A DNA stretch of 64,000 nt from Euzebya sp051004735 (GCA_051004735.1 JBPCKA010000093.1:60475-124474), one strand, 5' to 3'. Shown: positions 18,440 through 27,730, counted from the first letter of the stretch. The notes: generated by a model from the letters alone, not told the origin. Numbers and translations: made by a program.

Positions 18440-20185
18440 ATGTCCCGTATCATCGTCACCCTCGTCCTGGTCCTGGGCGCGCATCTGATCAGCACCACCA
18501 CGCCGGCGGTCGCCCAGTCCAGCACGCCCGAATGGGTCCCTGCCGAGCAGGCAACCATCCATCCCGGCGTGCAGACGGTCACCGACGGCGGCGGGCAATG
18601 CACCGCGAACTTTGTCTTCACCGATCCCGATGGTGAGGTCTACCTGGGTCAGTCCGCTCATTGTGGCAGCACCGGTGGGTCCACCGAGACCAACGGCTGT
18701 CTGGCGGGATCTGTCCCACTGGAGACACACGTGGAGGTTGGCGGGGCCTCCCAGCCCGGTGTGCTGGTGTACTCCAGTTGGCTGGCGATGCAGGCGGCAG
18801 ATGAACAGGACCCCAACGCCTGTGACTTCAACGACCTGGCCTTGGTGCGGCTGGCGCCTGAGGACCGTGGCCGGGTGAACCCAAGCCTGCCGTTCTATGG
18901 CGGGCCGCAGGGCATCGCGCCGAGCACGACGGCAGGTGAGACGGTCTACACCTTTGGCAACTCCTCCCTGCGGCCGGGCAACGGCAGCGCCAAGTCGGGG
19001 ACGGCACGGGGCCAGGATGGTGAGGGCTGGACCCACGACGTGTTCACCATCAACCTGGGTGTTCCCGGCGACTCCGGCAGTGGTTTCCTGAACTCTCAGG
19101 GCAGCGCGTTCGGGGTGCTGAGCACCCTGGAGATCCTGCCCAATCCCGGCAGCAACGGTGTCAGTAATCTGACCCGGATGTTGTCCTACGTCCTGACCCA
19201 TGACGGCCCGGCGGTGACCATGGCCGACGGCACCCTGATCTTTGACCCCGATGGGGCCACCGTCGACACGGCGACGGGTGGCGACACCGACGGCGGCGAT
19301 CCCGGAGCAACCACCAGGCGGCTGAACGGCCTATCACGAATCGAGACGGCGGTCCGTGTGTCGCAGAACGGCTACGCCGCGGATGCCGCCGGCGCGGTGG
19401 TGCTGGCACGAGCCGACATCGCGGCTGACGCCCTGGCGGGCACCGCCCTGGCGTCAGCTGCCGGTGGACCGGTGCTCCTGACACCCTCTGACCAGCTGCA
19501 CCCGGCCACGGCGGCCGAGATCAACCGTGTGCTGCCAGACGGTGCCACCGTGTACCTCCTGGGCGGTACCTCGGCGTTGTCACCACAGGTCGAGGGGGCA
19601 CTGGCTGACTATGACGTCCGTCGACTGGCCGGAGCCAGCCGGTTTGAGACTGCTGTCGAGGTGGCCCGCGCGGTCACCGCCAGTCCCGGCCAGATTGTCC
19701 TGGCCGACGGCCTCACCTTCGCCGATGCTCTGATCGCAGGGCCCGCGGCGGCTTTGCGCGGCGGGGTCGTGGTGTTGACCGACGGGACCCGCAACCACCC
19801 TGCGGTCGACGGCTACCTGTCACAGCATGCCGCAGTCGAACAGGTCACCGTCGGGGCGGCCGCAACGGCTGCCTATCCCGGACGGACGAACTACGTCGGC
19901 GCGAGTGATCAGGAAACCTCAGTGTTGGTCGCCCGCGCCTATGCGCCCCAGGCGAGCACGGTGGGGGTGGCCCGGGTCGATGCATTCGCCGACGCCCTCT
20001 CGGGGGGTGCACACGCGGCCTTGGGTGGCACCACGCTGCTGTTGACCGACTCGGGGTCACTCACCCCGGTGGTCCGCGACCATCTGTCCCAGCAGGCCGC
20101 CACCATCGACACGGCTGTGCTGTACGGCGGCACCAGCGCGCTGTCAGCTGAGGTGGAGGAACAGATCCGGGCCGCTATTAGCTAA
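18440..20185 (+). CDS. Secreted trypsin-like serine protease with three C-terminal CWB2 repeats
   Basis: A 581-residue exported protein. The signal peptide covers residues 1-26 (cleavage after AVAQ). A chymotrypsin-fold protease domain follows, with the triad visible as His74 in GQSAHCG, Asp132 in FNDLALVRL and Ser212 in VPGDSGSGF. Cys pairs suggest disulfides. After a Gly/Asp-rich linker (near 280-292), three cell-wall-binding type 2 repeats run about 294-392, 393-485 and 486-581 (RLNGLSRIETAV, RRLAGASRFETAV and the degenerate NYVGASDQETSV). The CWB2 module would hold the protease at the envelope. Start ATG 18440 is supported by TGGAG six bases upstream and by the signal peptide. Target proteins are unknown. 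Confidence 0.9.
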   Translation: MSRIIVTLVLVLGAHLISTTTPAVAQSSTPEWVPAEQATIHPGVQTVTDGGGQCTANFVFTDPDGEVYLGQSAHCGSTGGSTETNGCLAGSVPLETHVEVGGASQPGVLVYSSWLAMQAADEQDPNACDFNDLALVRLAPEDRGRVNPSLPFYGGPQGIAPSTTAGETVYTFGNSSLRPGNGSAKSGTARGQDGEGWTHDVFTINLGVPGDSGSGFLNSQGSAFGVLSTLEILPNPGSNGVSNLTRMLSYVLTHDGPAVTMADGTLIFDPDGATVDTATGGDTDGGDPGATTRRLNGLSRIETAVRVSQNGYAADAAGAVVLARADIAADALAGTALASAAGGPVLLTPSDQLHPATAAEINRVLPDGATVYLLGGTSALSPQVEGALADYDVRRLAGASRFETAVEVARAVTASPGQIVLADGLTFADALIAGPAAALRGGVVVLTDGTRNHPAVDGYLSQHAAVEQVTVGAAATAAYPGRTNYVGASDQETSVLVARAYAPQASTVGVARVDAFADALSGGAHAALGGTTLLLTDSGSLTPVVRDHLSQQAATIDTAVLYGGTSALSAEVEEQIRAAIS

Positions 20186-20197
20186 CGCGCCGCACGG

Positions 20198-21184
20198 TCA
20201 GTCCAGCGGCAGGGCTGTCATCACCGTGGCGGTGGCCTCATCGCCATAGGCACCCTGCAGGCGCCGCCGCAGGTCCTCCGCAGAAATCAGGTAGCCCTGC
20301 GGTCCGGCGGTCTCAAGGGCCATCGTCGCCACGGCACAGCCCAGCATGGTGCAGTGATCCAGGTCCAAAGCAGCGGCCATGCCGCTGAGGAATCCGGCAC
20401 GAAATGCATCACCGGCACCGGTCGGCTCCAACGCGACACCTTCGTCCGGCGAAACCGCAGCCACTGACCGGGCGGCCTCTGTGGTGTCCTCTATCGTCGC
20501 CCCCTGAGCTCCGTGCGTGGTGATCAACACTCCAACCGCGGCCCGTAGTTCGGCGTCTGACCAGCCCGTCTTGCTGGTGATCAGACCTCGTTCATAGTCA
20601 TTGCAGATCAGGTATGCGGCCCCGTCCACCAACGGCTTGATCTCAGGTCCCTCCATGCGGGCCAACTGCTGACTGGGGTCCGCCAGCACCTTGATCCCCA
20701 GGTCGTGTGCCTGCTTGGTGTGCTGCAGCATCCCCTCGGGACCGGCAGGTGAGATCACCACAAGGTCGATTCCCCCCGCAGCCTTCACGACGTCCCCGAG
20801 TTCGATCAGGTGCGAGTCGCCCATCGCCCCGGCATAGAACGTGGCGATCTGACTCTGGGCATTGTCGGTGGTGCACATGAATCGGGCTGTGGCCTTCTCC
20901 GAGACGTACACGCCACCGCAGTCGACCCCATGATCTTCCAACCACTGGCGATAGCCGCTGTTGAAATCCTCCCCGACTGCCCCGGTCAGCACTGGGTTGG
21001 CACCAAGTTGGCCCATGCCGTAGGCGATGTTGGCCCCGACCCCACCGCGGTGGTGGGTCAGGTCATCGGCCAGGAAGCTGAGTGACAGTCGGTCGATCTG
21101 GTCGACCAGAATCATGTCAGCAAACCGGCCGGGGAAGGTCAGAAGGAAATCTTCAGCGATTGATCCGCTGACGGCGATGCGCAT
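20198..21184 (-). CDS. adoK: PfkB-family carbohydrate kinase, probable adenosine kinase (Rv2202c-like)
   Basis: A 328-residue cytosolic kinase. The ribokinase/PfkB signature appears as the N-terminal GSIAEDFLLTFPGRF, the substrate-side HRGGVGANIAYGMGQLG and the C-terminal anion-hole/catalytic GAGDAFRAGFLSG, in which Asp is the base. From memory, the opening segments (GSIAxDxLxxFPGRF, LSFLxDDL, HRGGV) and ADPSQQLARM closely resemble mycobacterial adenosine kinase Rv2202c. It would therefore phosphorylate adenosine to AMP for purine salvage. Other sugar kinases of the family cannot be excluded. It converges with the protease gene, with 12 bases between stops. Confidence 0.82.
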   Translation of the reverse strand: MRIAVSGSIAEDFLLTFPGRFADMILVDQIDRLSLSFLADDLTHHRGGVGANIAYGMGQLGANPVLTGAVGEDFNSGYRQWLEDHGVDCGGVYVSEKATARFMCTTDNAQSQIATFYAGAMGDSHLIELGDVVKAAGGIDLVVISPAGPEGMLQHTKQAHDLGIKVLADPSQQLARMEGPEIKPLVDGAAYLICNDYERGLITSKTGWSDAELRAAVGVLITTHGAQGATIEDTTEAARSVAAVSPDEGVALEPTGAGDAFRAGFLSGMAAALDLDHCTMLGCAVATMALETAGPQGYLISAEDLRRRLQGAYGDEATATVMTALPLD

Positions 21185-21258
21185 GATCAGATACCTGACT
21201 CATTTGGGGCACGAAAGTTCTACGTTACCGGGTTGTCCCTGTGGGCGGATCGGAACCG

Positions 21259-22074
21259 TCAGCCGTCGCAATCGTGCCGGGGACGGGTCCCCCGGGTCAA
21301 GTCTGTCAGTCGTCCATCGCTGACCAACGCTGCAGGGTGAGAACATCTCGCCCCGGCAGCGGTCAGAGCCGTGCGCGGCAAGGCCGTGTCAGAGGCGATG
21401 AGGAACACGTTGCCGGGATCGCGCAGTCGTGCCACCCCTCGTGATCCCATGGCCACGACGTCGGCGAAGACCTCCATCGCAGCCGCCGCCTGAACGGCTA
21501 GTTTCCCCCAGGGTTGGTGGTCGATGATGTTGATGACATAGCGACCTGTGGGGCCCATCACCCGGCGAACCTCGGTCATCGCCTGAACCGTCACCAACTG
21601 CGGGGGGGTGTCGTGACCGACGAAGGCATCGCCGACCACCACGTCTGCCGATCCGGTCGGCAAGCGTCCCAGCACGGTCCGGGCATCCCCCTTGCGCACG
21701 ACCAGACGATCGCTTCGCCGAAGGCCCAGTTCTCGTTGGGCAAGACCGATTATTGCTGCTGACTTCTCGACTATCGTCTGGGTCAGGTCAGGATTGGCCA
21801 CGGCCAGCGCACGGGGGATGGCAAATGCTCCGCCACCCAGATGCAGCACTCGCGCCGGACCGGTGGGCACGAATGCCAGGACGATGGCGGTCAGTCGAGC
21901 CTGGTAGTCAAGGGTCAGCCGGCCGGGATCCGTCGGATCGTGGTGACCATGGACGAACCCGTCGATCAGCAGTGATGCGGCCCCCGGGCGCGCGTGGTCC
22001 GCGACGACCTCCGCGTGTCCCACTGCAGTATCCACCGCCGGAGGACGGCGGTGGCGGCGGGAGGAACGACTCAC
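21259..22074 (-). CDS. Spermidine-synthase-like class I methyltransferase-fold protein
   Basis: A 271-residue protein with a Rossmann-like core. The glycine-rich nucleotide site is VLHLGGGAFAIPRAL, followed by the acidic loop motif VEKSAAIIGLAQ and DVVVGDAFVGHDTPPQLVT. That region corresponds to the DxxDAY loop of polyamine synthases (GDAF here). The sequence LLIDGFVHGHHDPTDPGRLTLDYQ matches the N-terminal beta-strand unit of spermidine-synthase-like proteins. These bind decarboxylated or ordinary SAM. The polyamine-binding residues are not clearly retained, so the activity is uncertain. Followed by, and transcribed in the same direction as, the adoK-like kinase. Confidence 0.78.
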   Translation of the reverse strand: MSRSSRRHRRPPAVDTAVGHAEVVADHARPGAASLLIDGFVHGHHDPTDPGRLTLDYQARLTAIVLAFVPTGPARVLHLGGGAFAIPRALAVANPDLTQTIVEKSAAIIGLAQRELGLRRSDRLVVRKGDARTVLGRLPTGSADVVVGDAFVGHDTPPQLVTVQAMTEVRRVMGPTGRYVINIIDHQPWGKLAVQAAAAMEVFADVVAMGSRGVARLRDPGNVFLIASDTALPRTALTAAGARCSHPAALVSDGRLTDLTRGTRPRHDCDG

Positions 22075-22203
22075 GCCTTCACGTTACTTAAAACCAACCC
22101 GTGGGCATGATCGGCTCCGAACTCGTCATGTTGGACACTTGATGTTCGCTGTCCTCCGAGCGGGATCCCCTCCCATTGACACCTCAGTTATCAGAAGGTT
22201 CAC

Positions 22204-23373
22204 ATGTCCAACTCTCGCCTTTCCCGCACCGTGTCATCGGTGGGTGTCACCTCGGTGGCCAGCGCCTTGCTCATCGCGGTCCTCGCCCTACCCGCCCTGG
22301 CCCAGCCACCTCGAACCCAGGTCCAGGGCGGCAGTCCCGCACAAGACGCGGTGGGTTGGAGTCAACTCAGCTTCGCCGGCGGCGCAGCCCCCGTGGTATT
22401 GATCGCGACCGACGCGGACTTTGCCGACGCGCTGTCGGCGGGTGCCGTGCAGGGTCTGCTGCAGGCACCGCTGCTGCTAACGCCGCCTGAAACACTTGAC
22501 CCGGCGACTGCCGCCGAGATCGCCCGCCTGGGTGCCGATCAGGCCGTCATCTTCGGTGGCGAGGACGCCATCTCTCCTGCCGTGGACGCAGAACTCCAGG
22601 CGCTGGGGCTGCAGACCGAAAGGGTTCAGGGCCAGACGCGCCTGGAGACCGCCGTGGCCACCCAGCAGCGGTTCTTTCCCGACGCAACCGCAGCAGTACT
22701 GGCACGCGCGTTTGGTTCGGAGTCCGACCCGACCCAAGCATTCGCCGACACCGTGTCGGTGGGCGCATACACCAGTGTCGCCAACACGCCCGTGTTGCTG
22801 ACCGACACCGATTCGCTCAGTGCGCCCACCGCGGCGGCTCTGTCAGCAAGTGCGATCGACAGCGTCATGATCGTCGGCGGGTCCTTGGCAGTCAGTGACG
22901 GCGTGGCCTCGGCCGTGGCCGGCATCACAACGCGAGGCTCCACCGAGTCAACGCCGGGCATCACCGTGAACCGACTGGCGGGCAACAGTCGCTTTGACAC
23001 CGCCGTGGCGATCAACCGCGATCTGGGATATGCGACCGCCGCAGACAGTCCTCGGGTGTTCCTGGTCGAGGGTCAGGCCGATGACGCGTGGACCGGGGGT
23101 CTGCCCGCCGCCGTCCAGGCCGGCAACTCCGCCTCGGTGGTGTTAGCCAACGGCGACTTCCTGCTGACACCGACCTTTGATTTCCTGTTCAACGCCGACG
23201 TGCCGCTGATCTGTGGTCCCAATGTCACCGCCGTGGCGTGCGACAAGGCCTTTGCCGCCCTGCAGGGCATGGGTGAGGCTGACATGCCCGCCCCGGAGGA
23301 GGAATCCCCGCCCGGTCTGCTTGACCCGATCATCGACCTTCTTCCCATCGACCTTCCCATCGGCGTCCCCTAA
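22204..23373 (+). CDS. Secreted CWB2-repeat protein
   Basis: A 389-residue exported protein. The signal peptide spans residues 1-36 (TSVASALLIAVLALPALAQ). The rest is made of CWB2 units with the family elements VVLIATDADFADALSAG, AVIFGGEDAISPAV, RLETAVATQQRFF, VMIVGGSLAVSDGV and RLAGNSRFDTAVAI. The last unit is degenerate and ends in a short acidic/proline tail (PAPEEESPPGLL) with no enzyme domain. It would attach to cell-wall polymers. AGAAGG (22193-22198) lies five bases before ATG 22204. TTGACA occurs at 22176-22181, but no good -10 follows. A strong terminator lies downstream. Confidence 0.88.
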   Translation: MSNSRLSRTVSSVGVTSVASALLIAVLALPALAQPPRTQVQGGSPAQDAVGWSQLSFAGGAAPVVLIATDADFADALSAGAVQGLLQAPLLLTPPETLDPATAAEIARLGADQAVIFGGEDAISPAVDAELQALGLQTERVQGQTRLETAVATQQRFFPDATAAVLARAFGSESDPTQAFADTVSVGAYTSVANTPVLLTDTDSLSAPTAAALSASAIDSVMIVGGSLAVSDGVASAVAGITTRGSTESTPGITVNRLAGNSRFDTAVAINRDLGYATAADSPRVFLVEGQADDAWTGGLPAAVQAGNSASVVLANGDFLLTPTFDFLFNADVPLICGPNVTAVACDKAFAALQGMGEADMPAPEEESPPGLLDPIIDLLPIDLPIGVP

Positions 23374-23436
23374 GCCTCAAGCACTGGCAACCCCTGGCAG
23401 TAGGGCGTCGTCCAGGACGCAAGGCCCCTCACGATT

Positions 23437-23463
23437 CGGCCCGACCTCAGCGTCGGGCCGTTT
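23437..23463. terminator. Bidirectional intrinsic terminator hairpin
   Basis: A perfect 9-bp GC-rich stem CGGCCCGAC / GTCGGGCCG with a 6-nt loop is followed by TTT on the plus strand. It lies between the convergent CWB2 gene (stop 23373) and manA (stop 23447, inside the hairpin). Confidence 0.8.
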
Positions 23464-24661
23464 CGTATGTCCAGCCACCGCCGTGGGCCCAGTGCACGAC
23501 TCCGGATCCCGACACCCTCACCATCCCGTCATCGGCGCGGACCAGTCCGGCCTGGCCACCGGAGATGACCAGCGGCGGTGACCCCGGCCGGTCCTCGCCC
23601 GTTGATGAATCCTCGGCGATGAGGTTGGCCTGTCCGTTGCCGGCGAGGACCACAACTCCCGGTCCCCACAGGCGGATGGGGCCGCTGTGTGTCAGGTCGA
23701 TTCGGGCCAGCCCGAACGCATCACGGTCGATGCGGTACGCATGGACCGGACCCGCTGCAGACTGGACGTCCGGGGTAATCGGGGTGGTGTCGACCTGTCG
23801 CAGCAGTTCCGCAGTGTCGATGTGCTTGGCGGTCAGGCCCCCACGGATCACGTTGTCACTTGGGCCCATGACCTCCACTGCCACCCCTCGCAGGTAACTG
23901 TGCATGTTGCCCGCCCCCAGGTACATGGCGTCTCCGGGTGCCAACTCCACATGATTCAGCAGCAGGGCCACCACCACACCGATGTCGTGGGGGAAGTGCC
24001 TGGCCAGACGCACGGTCCAGTCCAGTTCGTGGGCCCACCGGGGCAGGTCCAGCCGTCCGGCCGCCCTCACCACCGCCTGGACCAGGTCGGCGGCCTGACT
24101 GGACGACAGTCCGAACAGATGGCGCAGAGCCGCCCCCAGACTGGCGCTCGGGGACGGCCCGGCAGCCAGGATCCGGCGCAGACCCTCCAACGGCTCCACC
24201 TGCAACGCGGTCAGCAGATCCAGCGTCGCTGGCACGTCACGCAATCCGCATTTGGCGCTGAGGGGCCGGACGGCACAGACCAGTTCGGGCTTGGGGAAGG
24301 GATCACGATAGGTGCGGTTCGGCGCGTCCAGTTCGATCCCCGCCGCATTCTCCGCCGCATAGCCCTGCCGCGCCGCCGACGCACCCGGATGGACCTGGAT
24401 CGACAGTGGTGCTGCCGCCGCCAACACCTTGGCCAGGAATGGAAACCCGCTTTCGGCATCCCCCACGACCCCCACCGGATCCTGCTCGATGGCGTCGGCC
24501 AGGGTCAGGGCCGAGCCGGCAAGTCCGGACGGATCGCTGCGATGTGCACCGAACCACAGTTCTGCATAGGGCGAACCATCAACAGGCCGTCCCAGCAACT
24601 GTGGGATGAACGTGTCATCACCCCAGTCGTAGTTGCGAACCACACCGACAAGTCGTTCCAT
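23447..24661 (-). CDS. manA: Mannose-6-phosphate isomerase, class I
   Basis: A 404-residue cytosolic zinc enzyme that interconverts mannose-6-phosphate and fructose-6-phosphate, feeding GDP-mannose and mannose-containing lipids or glycans. The type I opening RNYDWGDDTFIPQLLG and the following PYAELWFGAHRSDPS are typical. The metal-ligand segment LSIQVHPGASAARQGYAAENAAG and the second-site motif YLGAGNMHSYLRGVAVEVMGPSDN give His, Glu and His ligands. Length is normal. The start at ATG 24661 coincides with the conserved N-terminus MERLVGVVRNYDWG. Ends inside the shared terminator hairpin. Confidence 0.95.
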   Translation of the reverse strand: MERLVGVVRNYDWGDDTFIPQLLGRPVDGSPYAELWFGAHRSDPSGLAGSALTLADAIEQDPVGVVGDAESGFPFLAKVLAAAAPLSIQVHPGASAARQGYAAENAAGIELDAPNRTYRDPFPKPELVCAVRPLSAKCGLRDVPATLDLLTALQVEPLEGLRRILAAGPSPSASLGAALRHLFGLSSSQAADLVQAVVRAAGRLDLPRWAHELDWTVRLARHFPHDIGVVVALLLNHVELAPGDAMYLGAGNMHSYLRGVAVEVMGPSDNVIRGGLTAKHIDTAELLRQVDTTPITPDVQSAAGPVHAYRIDRDAFGLARIDLTHSGPIRLWGPGVVVLAGNGQANLIAEDSSTGEDRPGSPPLVISGGQAGLVRADDGMVRVSGSGVVHWAHGGGWTYETARR

Positions 24662-24992
24662 GACGCCCCTAACGAACCAACCCCGCTGACCCGTTCACAG
24701 GTGCGCGATGCGCTCCAGAACCTCGTTCAGCAGGTCCAGATCATGGTGGGCCGGGACCGTAGCATCCCGCCGGCGTCGGTGATGACCAGCGCTCCGGCCG
24801 GGCAGATCGATCTCGCGGGCCGCACGGCCCTTGGTCCCGCACCCACCGTCAAGCCTCGCAGTAGCAGGAATCCATTGTCGTAGTGGACCATAACCTGCGT
24901 CATTCGTCCGCCATCGACAATCGCACACGACGGCCGGCGCGATCAGCAACGCAACGATCTTGGTTTGGACAGAACCCAGTTGCACGAAACTC
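24662..24992. other. 331-bp stretch without a confident gene
   Basis: Between manA and the DsbA-like gene. Minus-strand fragments such as HHDLDLLNEVLERIAHL look protein-like but belong to an ORF that must begin inside the neighbouring gene. No single frame with a start, a ribosome-binding site and a recognisable family was found. It may be gene debris or the downstream region of the DsbA-like gene. Confidence 0.4.
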
Positions 24993-25724
24993 TCACTTCT
25001 TCTGTCGTCGGCTGCCCCCGTGCCAGTCCTCGGTCGTGCCCACCTGGTCCTCACTGACACCCAATGCCCGAAGCTGCGGAAGTTCGCGCAACGACCGTTT
25101 CATCTCTGCGAACCCCGCAAAGGCGGCCAGTCCGACCACGTGATCCCACAGTTGCACGGCCTGTTCGGCATTCGGCATCCGGCTGATCACCGGTCCGAAG
25201 AAGGCGACGTCCTTTCCTGCCTTGTCGTCCGCCGGATGAAAGTTGATGATCGGCGTGCCGACATCCTTGCCGGTCAGGCTCAACGCCTCGTCAGTCTCAG
25301 CCTGGATGACCTGATCCCACGTGTGCTCCGCAAGCGCCGATGCAAGGTCGCTGGACAACCCTGCCTCCCGCAGGATCGGCTGGACATGAGAGGGCGTGCC
25401 CATCTGTGCCCGCGCCGCGGTGTCCGGCGGGTCGATCTCGAAGATGTGGTTCCCGAAAGCACGCTGCAGCCCGTCCAGCGCCGACTGCCCGTGAGCCTGC
25501 CTGACTGCTGCTGCGACACGCAGCATGCGTAGACCCGCCGTGTGCCCCTGCTCGTACTCAGGTGGGAAGTGCGCGTCATAGTCGATGTGGCTGTTCAGCA
25601 GCCGCAGCGAGATGAACCGCCACTCCACGGAGTACTCCCGCTGCCGTTGCACCAGCCGGACCCACTTGCTGGTCATCCAAGCGAACGGGCAAACTGGGTC
25701 AAAGTAGAAGGTGATGTCGCTCAC
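24993..25724 (-). CDS. DsbA-family protein of the mycothiol-dependent nitroreductase (Rv2466c) type
   Basis: A 243-residue thioredoxin-fold protein with a helical insertion. Its layout follows Rv2466c: FYFDPVCPFAWMTSKWV at the active site, EQGHTAGLRMLRVA in the insert, GKDVGTPIINFH at the cis-Pro position and VAFFGPVISRMP near the C-terminus. Rv2466c uses a CxxC-like CPWC; here the site is CPFA, so only the N-terminal Cys remains. A longer in-frame ORF extends upstream, but the homologous region begins at GTG 25724 (VSDITFYFDP), and the extra residues are basic and low-complexity. It probably acts in the cytosol as a mycothiol-dependent reductase. Ribosome-binding signal weak, so the start is moderately certain. 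Confidence 0.83.
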   Translation of the reverse strand: MSDITFYFDPVCPFAWMTSKWVRLVQRQREYSVEWRFISLRLLNSHIDYDAHFPPEYEQGHTAGLRMLRVAAAVRQAHGQSALDGLQRAFGNHIFEIDPPDTAARAQMGTPSHVQPILREAGLSSDLASALAEHTWDQVIQAETDEALSLTGKDVGTPIINFHPADDKAGKDVAFFGPVISRMPNAEQAVQLWDHVVGLAAFAGFAEMKRSLRELPQLRALGVSEDQVGTTEDWHGGSRRQKK

Positions 25725-25825
25725 GGTGGGTCCATGCTGTCGGCGTCTGGCACGCCTAATCATGACAGGCTCACAGACGATCGGGGCAGGTCGATGGGGA
25801 ACGTGACAGGCTGATCTCATGCGGG

Positions 25826-26191
25826 TTGAAAGGGCGGACGGGCGGGGTTGCCTGGTCGGCGGTGTTTGTGACGCTCGGATTCCTGGCCGGGTCGTCATGG
25901 CGCACCGTTGAGCGCATCGCAGGACGCGCGTCGCTGCTGCTGCTGGTGCTGGTGGTCATGGTCGTGGCGATCCGCTGGGCAACCTCACGGCTGGCGCGCC
26001 GAGCCGATGACATCGCCGCCCTCACCCACTGCATTGCCGAATTGCCCATCATCATGCGGATCACCGGTCGATATCGGCGACAGTTGGACTGGGCCCGGGC
26101 GCAGTCATCATCCTGGCTGCCTCGGCTGCCGATGTGGTCAGCCCGAGCCACCCGATCAGAGCACCGACGCGACACGCCGATCGCGTTGTGA
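25826..26191 (+). pseudogene. C-terminal fragment resembling a DedA-family membrane protein
   Basis: A 121-codon ORF beginning with TTG. Residues 8-50 (GVAWSAVFVTLGFLAGSSW, then RTVERIAGRASLLLL) resemble the last two membrane helices of DedA/SNARE-associated proteins, where GYxxGxSWxxVExxxGRAS is common. The upstream helices and the conserved acidic and Arg residues of DedA are absent. About 70 residues of basic sequence follow, ending IAL. This is most likely a 5'-truncated remnant, since no frame continuing it upstream was seen. It converges with the alcohol dehydrogenase gene. Confidence 0.5.
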
Positions 26192-26218
26192 CCCACGGGC
26201 TCTGCTGAACCAGCGGAT

Positions 26219-27262
26219 TCACCCGATGGCCGGAGCGAAGCTCGCTTTGATCAGGCCGTCCTCGCGGTCGGCGAACCGGCGGTACAACTGCGGCCCATCA
26301 GCCAGTGACTGGGCGGGGTGGGTCACCACCAGTTCGCCTGGCACCACCATCGTGCCGGCGGCAATCATCGGCAGGAGTCGGTTGAGGATGGCCCGAACTG
26401 GTGCTCGCCCGGCCGTGATGCGGAGATTCTTGTCATACGCCATTGCCGGTGAGATGGCGAAGGACTCCGCGGTCTGTACCGCGATGATCGACACCGCCCC
26501 GCCCGGGATCACCAGGTTGGCGGCCAGTCGCTGGGCGGCGGCTGGACCTGCGGCATCGATGGCCACATCGACCTGCAGTCCCGCAGCATCGTCGGGATCG
26601 CAAGTCTGGATACCAGTCTCCTGGGCTGCCAGGCAGCGCGAGGTGACCGGGTCGATCCCCACCACCTGTGTCGCACCCAGCGCCAGGCATGACACCACCG
26701 CACACTGACCCACCGCCCCCAGTCCGACCACTGCAACCCGGCTGCCGGGCCCGACCCCTGCCCGCTGTGCCGCATACCACCCCGTCGGCAGATTGTCGGT
26801 CAGCAGCAGGGCATCGGGTGCAGCCATGTCCTCCCCGATGGCCACTACCGAGCCGTCACCCATGGGCACCCGGACATACTCCGCCTGGCAGCCATGAAGC
26901 ACCGCTCCGTCCGGGTCGGGATCACCCCAGCCAAGCAGGCGTGCATGGTCGCACCGCGAAGTCAGACCGCGACCACAGGGCCCGCACCGCCCACACGACA
27001 GCGAAAAGGGGACGATCACACGATCGCCTGGTCTGACCGTGCGGATCTCGGCGCCCACCTCGACGACCTCCCCGACGGCCTCATGACCGCACACCACACC
27101 GGCCCGCGCTGGCTCCCGCCCCTGATAGGGATGAAGGTCTGACCCGCACAGCCCGGCAGCCAGGACCCCGATCACGACGTCACCGGGATCCTGAAGGGTC
27201 GGCTGGGTCAGGTCGGTGCGGAAGCTGACCTGTCCCGGTCCCTCAAACGTCAGTCCACGCAT
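26219..27262 (-). CDS. Zinc-dependent alcohol dehydrogenase (medium-chain) family
   Basis: A 347-residue cytosolic oxidoreductase. Catalytic zinc ligands are the Cys of AAGLCGSDLHPY and the His-Glu of VVCGHEAVGEV. Structural zinc cysteines stand in SLSCGRCGPCGRGLTSRCDHA. The NAD(P)-binding GLGAVGQCAVVSCLALGA follows. Length and order match the MDR superfamily, threonine/alcohol dehydrogenase type. It oxidises a secondary or primary alcohol with NAD(P)+; the specific alcohol is unknown. ATG 27262 begins the conserved MRGLTFEGPGQVSF, so the start is well supported. Monocistronic by appearance, converging with the DedA-like fragment. Confidence 0.93.
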   Translation of the reverse strand: MRGLTFEGPGQVSFRTDLTQPTLQDPGDVVIGVLAAGLCGSDLHPYQGREPARAGVVCGHEAVGEVVEVGAEIRTVRPGDRVIVPFSLSCGRCGPCGRGLTSRCDHARLLGWGDPDPDGAVLHGCQAEYVRVPMGDGSVVAIGEDMAAPDALLLTDNLPTGWYAAQRAGVGPGSRVAVVGLGAVGQCAVVSCLALGATQVVGIDPVTSRCLAAQETGIQTCDPDDAAGLQVDVAIDAAGPAAAQRLAANLVIPGGAVSIIAVQTAESFAISPAMAYDKNLRITAGRAPVRAILNRLLPMIAAGTMVVPGELVVTHPAQSLADGPQLYRRFADREDGLIKASFAPAIG

Positions 27263-27332
27263 GCACTCTCCTCAAGGCTTGGTCCAGGTGCAGCCTCACA
27301 CATGGGGAGGTCAGCAGGAGACCAGTGGCCAG

Positions 27333-27548
27333 ATGTCGAACATGTCTGCCATGAGCCATCGTCTGCCCTCCTTCCTGGTCCCACGCATGCAGGTGTTACG
27401 GGGGTTCACCGCCGTATTGCTGGCGTCGGCCCTGCTGATCCCGGCAACCCCGTCTGGGACAGCCGTTGCGACGGAGGTCTTCTACGTGGCCACCACGGCA
27501 CTGCGTCCAACTCGGTGTTGCGTTGGATCTCCAACCGGATCGGCCTGA
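27333..27548 (+). CDS. Possible short or broken secreted protein gene
   Basis: An ORF opens at ATG 27333, with further in-frame ATGs at 27342, 27351 and 27387. It contains a credible signal peptide (VLRGFTAVLLASALLIPATP, then SGTAVATEV), but stops after only about 33 residues of mature sequence. Downstream, a different frame (GTASNSVLRWISNRIGLIL) stays open, which would fit a one-base frameshift near 27495. No family recognised. A strong hairpin follows at 27731-27759. Either a tiny secreted peptide or a decayed gene. Confidence 0.3.
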   Translation: MSNMSAMSHRLPSFLVPRMQVLRGFTAVLLASALLIPATPSGTAVATEVFYVATTALRPTRCCVGSPTGSA

Positions 27549-27730
27549 TCCTGCAATCCTCCAACAACGTGTGGGCGGTTCCTGGCAACCCGATGGGTCT
27601 AACCACCGTGGGACTGGGTGGGCCGGGTCAGCGTCCCGACAGTGACAGGGGCACCACCCTCCACCTTCCGGTGGTTGGTGCTGGCGGACCACTTTCACCG
27701 AGTAGCTCACTGTCAAGTCAGCAGATATCC

